Assembly: GCA_934699135.1 (NCBI GenBank)
Contig: CAKUVM010000010.1
Coordinates: 1-44,356 of the forward strand
DNA: 44,356 nucleotides
Source: an uncultured Bacteroidales bacterium
Lineage (GTDB): Bacteria > Bacteroidota > Bacteroidia > Bacteroidales > Marinilabiliaceae
Reading direction: 5' to 3'
The notes under the pieces were generated by a model. The model was not told where the DNA came from. It saw nothing but the letters and a program-made list of their open reading frames with translations, and made no database searches. Below are positions 38,317 through 44,356 of the stretch, one piece after another; positions within the stretch are counted from its first letter, which is position 1; every line of letters begins with the position of its first letter. Both the position numbers and the translations under genes were made by a program.

Positions 38317-41300
38317 ATGAAGCGTTACAACTTTATCAACAATGTGATGGGCTGGGTGGCGTTCCTCGTCGCAGCCGTCACCTACATTTTGACGACCGAG
38401 GCGTCGGCTAGTTTTTGGGATTGTGGTGAGTTCATCTCCACTGCGGATAAGCTCCTCGTGGGGCACCCTCCCGGAGCGCCCCTTTTCATGATCATAGCCA
38501 GGATGTTCGCCATCGCCGCGCCAGACGTCACGCTGGTGGCCAAGTTCATCAACATCATGTCCGCCTTGGCGAGCGCCTTCACCATCCTCTTCCTTTTCTG
38601 GACCGTCACGCACCTGGCGCGCAAGATTGTCATTGACGGCCATGAGTCCGAGACCGGCGCGGAGCCGGAGCCTTGGCGCGTGTGGGCGGTCATGGGCGCC
38701 GGCATGGTTGGCGCGCTGGCCTACACTTTCTCAGACACTTTCTGGTTCTCCGCTGTCGAGGGCGAGGTCTACGGCATGTCGTCCTTCTTCACGGCCATAG
38801 TCTTCTGGTGCATACTGAAGTGGGAAAATGTGGCCGATGAGCCTCGCGCCAACAGGTGGATCATTCTCATTGCCTACCTTATGGGCCTCTCCATAGGCGT
38901 GCATTTGCTCAACTTGCTATGCATCCCGGCCATCGGACTGGTCTATTATTTCCGCAAATATGAGGCCACGCCGCGCGGCGTCATCGCCGCCCTCGCCATC
39001 TCGTGCGTCATCCTGGGCGTCATTCTCTATGGCATAATCCCCGGCCTTGTCAAGATAGCGGGCTACTTCGACCTCTTCTTTGTCAACGACTTGGGGCTTG
39101 GCCTCAACAGCGGCGCCATCTTCTGGATGCTGCTCCTCGTGGCCGGCCTCATCTGGGGGATCATCTTCACGCTCCGCCGAGGCAAAGCTTTGGCCAACAC
39201 CATTTTGGCCGCCGTGGCTGTCATCATCCTCGGCTACTCGTCTTTCGCCATGGTCGTCATCCGCTCGGCGGCCAACCCCACCATGGATCAAAATAGCCCC
39301 GATAACGTCTTCGCCCTCATTGACTATCTCAACCGAGAGCAGTATGGCGATCGGCCTCTCTTCTATGGCCAGACTTTTGCCTCGCCGCTAGACCGCAGGG
39401 CCTCGCAGCAAGAGGAGGGGGCGCCTGTCTATATGGTCAAAGACGGCAAGTATGTCGAGGTTGAGCGCAAGCCTGTCTACAAGTATCAGGCGTCGGTGCT
39501 CTTCCCCAGGATGTATAGCAGCCAGCAAAGCCATATTGACCAATACAAGGCGTGGAGCCACTTCCGCGGCGCCAAGGTGCAGGTGGAGGGTGAAGACGGG
39601 GAGCGGCAGATGGTCACCATCCCCACTTTCGCCGAGAACCTCAGGTTCTTCTTCTCCTACCAGATCAATTTCATGTATCTCCGCTACTTCTTGTGGAATT
39701 TCTGCGGAAGGCAAAACGACATTCAGGGCCACGGCGAGCTCACTCACGGCAACTGGATCACCGGCATCGCGCCCATAGACAACTGGATGCTCGGAGACCA
39801 GAGCCTCTTGCCAGACAGCCTGAAGGAGAACAAGGGGCATAACACGTATTTCATGCTCCCCCTCCTGCTTGGTTTGGCCGGGCTCTTCTTCCACGCCGGC
39901 AGGCAGAAACGCGACTTCTGGATTGTCATGCTGCTTTTCTTCATGACTGGTCTCGCCATTGTCCTCTATCTCAATCAGACTCCGCTCCAGCCTCGAGAGC
40001 GCGACTACGCCTACGCCGGCTCGTTCTACGCCTTTGCCATCTGGATTGGCCTCGGCGTGCTTCAGGTCATCGAGTGGCTCTCTCGAGCCCGCGTGCCGCG
40101 CCTCGCCGCCACAGTGGCCGCCACTGTCTTGTGCCTCGTGGCCGTGCCGGGCATCATGGCGCAGCAAAATTGGGACGATCACGACAGGTCGGGCTGCACC
40201 ATAGCCCGCGACATAGCATACAACTACCTCAATTCTTGTGACGAGGATGCAGTCATCTTCACCAACGGAGACAACGACACTTTCCCACTCTGGTACGCCC
40301 AAGAGGTGGAGGGATGCCGCACCGACGTGCGCGTCTGCAACCTCTCCTACCTCCAGACGGAGTGGTATTGCGACCAGATGCTCCGCAAGGCGTATGAGAG
40401 CGACCCTGTGCCCATCAGCTTCACGCATGACCAGTATACGCACGACCGCGATGTCGTCTATCTTGTCGATATGCAGAAGAGCGCGATGAACCTCAAGGAC
40501 GTCCTCAATTTCGTCAGGTCTGACGACCCGCGCACCAAAACCCTTCAGGGAGCCTCCGGCCGCGTGTGCTTCATCCCTGGTCACAAGTTCACGTTCCCTG
40601 TCGATTCCGCTGCCGCCATTGAGGGTGGGGCGGTGTCTCTCGCCGACGCGCGCCTTATGGCCAAGGCTGTCAATTTCTCCATCCCTGGCAACTATATCCT
40701 CAAAAACCACCTCATGGTGCTGGATATGTTGGCAAACAGCAATTGGAAGAGGCCTCTTTACTACGCCGTGACGGTTGGTCGTGAGAACTATTGCGGCCTA
40801 GACAACTACTTCCGCCTTGAGGGGCTGGCGCAGCGAATCGCGCCGATCTGCGGCTCCTCAGACAAGATGGGAATGACAGGCACCGTCAACACGGAAAAGA
40901 TGTATGACAATGTCATGCACAAGTTCCGGTGGGGTTTCTACAACGCCCCGGGCCTCTACCTCGATGAGAATAAGACCCGAATGGGCACCAATCTCCGCCT
41001 CCATCTCACGCGTCTCGCCACGGCGTTGTTAGACGAGGCCGCAGGCAGCCCAGACTCCGTCCTCAAGCGCGACAGGGCCGTCGAGGTGCTGGACAAAATT
41101 CAGTATGAGGTGCCTGCGCCAGCCGTGCCACATAACTACTTCAGCCTCATTATGGCCGAAGACTATTACCGCGCCGCCGGAGACGACTGCGTGGCCAAGG
41201 GAGATGAGATTGTCCGCGACTATGCCGAAGACAATTGGCAGGAGCTCAACTTCTACCTTAATCTCGATGATGACAAGCTCCAAGGCTCTTTCGATGGCGT

Positions 41301-41430
41301 GCGCCGCACCATGGCCATCTATTACGAGATTCTCAATAGCCTCAGCCGCGCCGGACGTGCCGACCTGCAAAAGGAGGTTGAGGCGCAATACCGCGACTTG
41401 GAGCTCATAGCCACGCAACTGTATAAGTAG
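38317..41430 (+). CDS. DUF2723 membrane protein (TMEM260-like, probable GT-C glycosyltransferase)
   Basis: A 1037-residue protein. The N-terminal DUF2723 domain holds FWDCGEF (33-39, with Asp35 and Glu38) and GHPPGAP (49-55), the signature of this family; multiple membrane segments occupy roughly the first half (to about 610), and a large soluble part follows. The family includes eukaryotic TMEM260, a protein O-mannosyltransferase, and has a GT-C-like layout with an acidic pair in the first loop, so sugar transfer to an envelope protein or glycan is a reasonable guess. It has its own promoter and a strong terminator. Confidence 0.88.
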   Translation: MKRYNFINNVMGWVAFLVAAVTYILTTEASASFWDCGEFISTADKLLVGHPPGAPLFMIIARMFAIAAPDVTLVAKFINIMSALASAFTILFLFWTVTHLARKIVIDGHESETGAEPEPWRVWAVMGAGMVGALAYTFSDTFWFSAVEGEVYGMSSFFTAIVFWCILKWENVADEPRANRWIILIAYLMGLSIGVHLLNLLCIPAIGLVYYFRKYEATPRGVIAALAISCVILGVILYGIIPGLVKIAGYFDLFFVNDLGLGLNSGAIFWMLLLVAGLIWGIIFTLRRGKALANTILAAVAVIILGYSSFAMVVIRSAANPTMDQNSPDNVFALIDYLNREQYGDRPLFYGQTFASPLDRRASQQEEGAPVYMVKDGKYVEVERKPVYKYQASVLFPRMYSSQQSHIDQYKAWSHFRGAKVQVEGEDGERQMVTIPTFAENLRFFFSYQINFMYLRYFLWNFCGRQNDIQGHGELTHGNWITGIAPIDNWMLGDQSLLPDSLKENKGHNTYFMLPLLLGLAGLFFHAGRQKRDFWIVMLLFFMTGLAIVLYLNQTPLQPRERDYAYAGSFYAFAIWIGLGVLQVIEWLSRARVPRLAATVAATVLCLVAVPGIMAQQNWDDHDRSGCTIARDIAYNYLNSCDEDAVIFTNGDNDTFPLWYAQEVEGCRTDVRVCNLSYLQTEWYCDQMLRKAYESDPVPISFTHDQYTHDRDVVYLVDMQKSAMNLKDVLNFVRSDDPRTKTLQGASGRVCFIPGHKFTFPVDSAAAIEGGAVSLADARLMAKAVNFSIPGNYILKNHLMVLDMLANSNWKRPLYYAVTVGRENYCGLDNYFRLEGLAQRIAPICGSSDKMGMTGTVNTEKMYDNVMHKFRWGFYNAPGLYLDENKTRMGTNLRLHLTRLATALLDEAAGSPDSVLKRDRAVEVLDKIQYEVPAPAVPHNYFSLIMAEDYYRAAGDDCVAKGDEIVRDYAEDNWQELNFYLNLDDDKLQGSFDGVRRTMAIYYEILNSLSRAGRADLQKEVEAQYRDLELIATQLYK

Positions 41431-41461
41431 CCGGTCGCGCGGACTTCTAGATTCTTTCTCA

Positions 41462-41499
41462 CAGGTCGGGCTTTGGCGGGATTGCCGGAGCCCGACCTG
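41462..41499 (+). terminator. Terminator after the DUF2723 gene
   Basis: An 11-bp stem (41462-41472 with 41489-41499) followed by cttttctc, immediately before the GNAT gene. Confidence 0.85.
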
Positions 41500-41521
41500 C
41501 TTTTCTCAATCAAATGTGCGT

Positions 41522-42022
41522 ATGGAATTAAAAATCAGACTTTCATCCCCTGCCGATCTCCCCGTCATCCTCCGCCTCCGCGACGCCGCCCGCCTCATCA
41601 TGCGCCAGAGTGGCAATATGACGCAATGGCCTGTGGGCGAGCCGCGAGACTCCCTTTTCGAGGCGGACGTGGCTGCGCGTGTCAGTCACATTGTCGAGGC
41701 AGATGGCCGGCCTGTGGCCACGTTCGCTTTGCTTCATGGCCCTGACCCCACCTATGCGGTGGTGTCGAGCGGCCCCGGTTGGCAGCGTCCTGATGGCGAA
41801 TATTTTGTCATCCATCGTCTCGCTTCCGGTGGCAGCGCGCCAGGGGTCTTCTCCGCCGTCATGGACTTTTGCTCTGCCGTCCGCGACTTACGCGTAGACA
41901 CGCATAAAGACAATGTCATCATGCGGCACCTTCTCGCAAAATATGGCTTCGCATATGTTGGCGTCATCTGTTTGGCCAACGGGTCTCAACGGATGGCTTT
42001 TCAAAGGCTCAAGATGGCTTAA
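41522..42022 (+). CDS. GNAT-family N-acetyltransferase
   Basis: Taken from the ATG at 41522 (166 residues); a GTG two codons upstream is also possible. It opens with IRLSSPADLPVILRLRDAAR, the usual GNAT helix, and has FVIHRLASGGSAPGVFSAVM, which corresponds to the beta4/loop and acetyl-CoA-binding region with a degenerate Q/RxxGxG/A motif, and a C-terminal RVDTHKDNVIMRHLLAKYGF typical of Bacteroidales members. It transfers an acetyl group to an unknown amine. It lies between two terminators. Confidence 0.85.
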   Translation: MELKIRLSSPADLPVILRLRDAARLIMRQSGNMTQWPVGEPRDSLFEADVAARVSHIVEADGRPVATFALLHGPDPTYAVVSSGPGWQRPDGEYFVIHRLASGGSAPGVFSAVMDFCSAVRDLRVDTHKDNVIMRHLLAKYGFAYVGVICLANGSQRMAFQRLKMA

Positions 42023-42058
42023 CCTGTTGGATTGTAAATTTTTCGCTTATGCGTATGC

Positions 42059-42092
42059 AGCCCCGTCCGCCTTACTTTCGGCTGGTGGGGCT
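42059..42092 (+). terminator. Terminator after the GNAT gene
   Basis: Stem agcccc (42059-42064) with ggggct (42087-42092), extended imperfectly inside, followed by tttatgtttt. The stretch 42093-42250 to the receptor gene shows no gene and no convincing promoter. Confidence 0.75.
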
Positions 42093-42250
42093 TTTATGTT
42101 TTGCCTGCACATTTGTAAAGAAAGGTGAAGGTCTGCTCTGTTCGGCAAAACATTATTTTGCTCTTTCCCGTAGAACCCACCATAGGCGGTGCGAGTTGTG
42201 ATGCATAGTCCATCCTTGCCGCCTTCCGATTCTTCTTTATCACTTTCCCG

Positions 42251-44050
42251 ATGAAACTCAGCAATAAGGTTCTTTGTGCGCTCGTGCCCACTGTGGCCAC
42301 GGCAATGCTCGTATCCGCCGTGGTCAACTTCCGCACCATTTTATCAAATCAGCAAGAAAGCACAGAGACCACGCAACTTCTTCTCTCGCGAAAGACCACA
42401 AGCCAGGTCTCCATGAGTTTAAACAACTTGGTTGAGGAGCTTGACTGGATTGCCCAACGCTCCGAGGTGCAGACCATGCAGTGGGACTCCATGTCGGCCT
42501 ATTTGGCCGGCAAGGCGGCCGCGTGTTCTGACAAGTTCTCCATGCTTATGGTCATAACCCCCGAGGGCGACTATTATGTGGCGGGCCGCGGCTTCATTGA
42601 GGGGCGCAACTTGGCCGACCGCGCATATTTTAAGACCATTATGGACCAAGGTGCCGCCTCGGCCATGACTAGCCCCGACCTCTCCAAGTCAACAGGCGAG
42701 ATGAAATATACAGTGGCAGTCCCCATCAAGTCCGCATCCGGCGTCACGGTCGGTTGTCTGGCCGCAAACGTGGGCTTGTCCACTCTCTCAGCCTTTGTGG
42801 CGCAAGACACCGTGGCGGGTGGCGGCTTCGTTTGGGCGTTGGACGAGAAAGCCACCGTCATCGGCTCTGCCGACAGGTCGCTGCTCATGAAGTGCAATCT
42901 CGACTCCATCGCGCCCAAGAGCCGCGGCGTCGACGCCATATCCTCCGCGGTAAAGCAGGGGAGGGAGGGTGCCGGCTATGTCACGTTGCCAAACGGAGAC
43001 ACATTCTTCGCCACCTGTTGCCCCATAGGGGCCACGCCAGGGTGGTCTTTGCTCATGGCTGTGTCAGACAGTCAGTTGCTCTCCGTGGCCCGCACCACTT
43101 TCTTTCAGTCCATCACCATGTTGGTGGTCATGCTCATTGCGGTCACCATTCTCGTCGTCTTGCTGCTCCGCAGGTGGCTATCCCGTCCGCTCGGCCAGCT
43201 CTCTCGCGCCATTGCCAACGTGGCGGACGGCAACCTCAAGGCCAACCTTGACGAGCTCAATGACAACCGCGGCGGCGATGAGGTGAGGGCCATGACGGCA
43301 TCCGTAAAGCTGATGTGCGAGAGGCTGTCGCGCATCGTCACAGACATTAAGGCGGGTTCCGACTTGCTCAACTCTTCAAGCCAACAGGTGGCGGAGCTCT
43401 CGCAAGGCCTCTCGTCGGGGGCTTCTCGCCAGGCCGAGAATGTGGCCGCCCTCACGTCCACCACGGCGCAAATGGCATCCGACATCCGTCTCAACTACGC
43501 CAACATCCGCAACGCCGACAGCTCCTTCTCTTCTTCCTATTCCCGTGTCGCGGAACTTGCCGAGAGGCTTAAGCCACTTTTCGCCATCAATAACGACATT
43601 GCCCGGCAAACGTCAATCGTCGGCGACATTGCCCGGCAGATAAACATACTCTCCATCAATGCCGCTGTCGAGGCGGCGAGGGCGGGTTCCAAGGGACGCG
43701 GCTTCGCCGTGGTCGCCAAGGAGGTGCAAAACCTCGCCAGCTTGAGTCGCGGCGCGGCAGATAAGATTGGCCAACTCACGGCAGACGGCATCAAGCTCAA
43801 CAATATGGCACACCAGGTCTTCAGTGAGGCCATGCCCAGTATGGACCAAACCAACCGCCTAATTGCGGACATCTCCAAGTCCAGCTCCGCACAAAGCGTG
43901 AGTTCGGAGCAGATCAACGCGGCTCTGCAAGACCTCAACGCTTTCCTGCGAGCCAATGCCAACAACGCCCGGTCGCTCGCCGAAAACTCGGAGAACCTCG
44001 ATGAGCAGGCAAAAAGGCTCTATGACGCTGTTGAATTCTTCAACGTCTAA
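42251..44050 (+). CDS. Methyl-accepting chemotaxis-type receptor with extracellular Cache domain
   Basis: A 599-residue receptor. Membrane segment 1 is at about 8-26. An extracytoplasmic domain follows (about 30-283) with a double-Cache plan, including YYVAGRGFIEGRNLADRAYF and KYTVAVPIKS. Membrane segment 2 is at about 284-306, then a HAMP region (RRWLSRPLGQLSRAI, about 307-360). The signalling domain has its hairpin tip around 460-480 (QINILSINAAVEAARAGS) and GRGFAVVAKEVQNLASLS, as in MCPs, with small departures from the usual QTNLLALNAAIEAARAGE. No CheA, CheW or flagellar gene is in the window. What it signals to is unknown. Confidence 0.88.
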   Translation: MKLSNKVLCALVPTVATAMLVSAVVNFRTILSNQQESTETTQLLLSRKTTSQVSMSLNNLVEELDWIAQRSEVQTMQWDSMSAYLAGKAAACSDKFSMLMVITPEGDYYVAGRGFIEGRNLADRAYFKTIMDQGAASAMTSPDLSKSTGEMKYTVAVPIKSASGVTVGCLAANVGLSTLSAFVAQDTVAGGGFVWALDEKATVIGSADRSLLMKCNLDSIAPKSRGVDAISSAVKQGREGAGYVTLPNGDTFFATCCPIGATPGWSLLMAVSDSQLLSVARTTFFQSITMLVVMLIAVTILVVLLLRRWLSRPLGQLSRAIANVADGNLKANLDELNDNRGGDEVRAMTASVKLMCERLSRIVTDIKAGSDLLNSSSQQVAELSQGLSSGASRQAENVAALTSTTAQMASDIRLNYANIRNADSSFSSSYSRVAELAERLKPLFAINNDIARQTSIVGDIARQINILSINAAVEAARAGSKGRGFAVVAKEVQNLASLSRGAADKIGQLTADGIKLNNMAHQVFSEAMPSMDQTNRLIADISKSSSAQSVSSEQINAALQDLNAFLRANANNARSLAENSENLDEQAKRLYDAVEFFNV

Positions 44051-44159
44051 GCCGCCAATTGTTACGTTTATGTTATTTAACATTAATCTAACAAACTGAT
44101 AACCACAACAAAAACGGTAGGGTGTTCCAAGGGAGCGCAAAAAACACGCCCCCTCCCCC

Positions 44160-44189
44160 TTGCGGGGAAAAGAAAAGTCCCTACCTTTG
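44160..44189 (+). promoter_or_regulatory. Consensus promoter, probably of an rRNA operon
   Basis: TTG (44160-44162), 19 bases, TACCTTTG (44182-44189): a perfect Bacteroidetes promoter. It follows the receptor stop by about 110 bases; the stretch 44051-44159 shows only an AT-rich hairpin area (atgtta-tt-taacat) and no gene. The downstream structured leader makes an rRNA operon the likeliest target. Confidence 0.75.
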
Positions 44190-44356
44190 CAGCCGTCTTC
44201 CGAGAGGGACGGCCGCGGAGGCCACCCCCGACGACGAGGGCGAAGCACATTGACACACTGGGAGTGACGCGAAAGACAAGCCAAGACGGCCCGGCCCCGC
44301 GGGCCGGCGGCGCGAGCCGCCGGGCGGGGGCCGGAAAGAGACAAACAAGCAAGTCA
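44190..44356 (+). other. Probable 5' leader of an rRNA operon (cut by the window end)
   Basis: GC-rich structured leader with several inverted repeats (for example ccggccccgcgggccgg at about 44291). It contains acattgacacactgg, close to the TTGACA-nACTGG string (boxA-like) I recall upstream of 16S rRNA genes in Bacteroidales. No coding frame is evident. The 16S gene itself is not reached, so the assignment is inference. Confidence 0.45.

Noticed and set aside
39388..40710. 440-codon minus-strand frame opposite the DUF2723 gene
   Set aside because: Antisense to a long supported gene; GC-driven open frame with no family features.

Overview
The window is a GC-rich (by eye about 60%) chromosomal piece from an order Bacteroidales bacterium, most likely an animal-gut lineage of the Muribaculaceae/Rikenellaceae kind; I cannot fix the genus. 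The reasons are: promoters with the Bacteroidetes -7 element TAnnTTTG (often TAnnTTCG here), almost no Shine-Dalgarno sequences, a BspA-like leucine-rich protein with a type IX secretion-like C-terminal domain, single-domain GT5 glycogen synthase, DUF4834-SppA, DUF3098, DUF6427, DUF2723 and the ftsX-DUF3098-uppP-truB-queA operon, all typical of that phylum.

Layout. 1-546: degenerate tandem repeats with gagacg...cgtctc palindromes. 547-2070 (-): secreted leucine-rich repeat protein. 2520-6660 (+): diaminopimelate dehydrogenase, a small secreted protein, tRNA-Asn (-), PfkB-family kinase, DEAD-box helicase. 6744-7553 (-): glycogen synthase-like protein. 7703-9075 (+): a membrane protein and a cysteine-less thioredoxin-fold protein. 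9241-9575: a promoter and terminator bracketing a possible structured RNA. 9617-12315 (+): TcdA, PspC-domain protein, C69 dipeptidase. 12664-15578 (+): a compact three-gene operon (HNH nuclease-like protein with a hydrophobic C-terminal half, YkgJ-type cysteine cluster protein, glycine-zipper membrane protein), the best candidate for an undescribed system. 15687-16313: secreted protein behind a promoter whose spacer holds a G8 tract. 16393-23006: PyrH (-), MATE (+), FolK, cytidylate kinase-like protein, second MATE, acidic membrane protein and NhaC (all -). 23147-28186 (+): OB-fold lipoprotein, membrane protein, Cmk, IspH, DUF4834, SppA. 28316-28740: four-unit tandem repeat of about 118 bp with the same palindrome as the left end; then a second, identical tRNA-Asn. 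29134-31202 (+): glycosyltransferase and MFS exporter. 31334-35117 (-): ftsX-DUF3098-uppP-truB-queA. 35261-38196 (-): polysaccharide deacetylase, DUF6427, PurD. 38317-42022 (+): DUF2723 giant membrane protein and a GNAT acetyltransferase. 42251-44050 (+): methyl-accepting chemotaxis-type receptor. The window ends in a near-perfect promoter and a structured leader that looks like the start of an rRNA operon.

Most of the window is housekeeping: nucleotide (PyrH, Cmk, PurD), folate (FolK), isoprenoid and undecaprenyl (IspH, UppP), lysine/peptidoglycan precursor (Ddh), tRNA modification (QueA, TruB, TcdA) and envelope functions (FtsX, SppA, deacetylase, DUF2723). The accessory-looking parts are the two repeat regions, the three-gene HNH operon and the receptor at the right end. 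Both window ends lie in repeat-like sequence (palindromic repeats; probable rRNA leader), so this may be one whole assembly contig.
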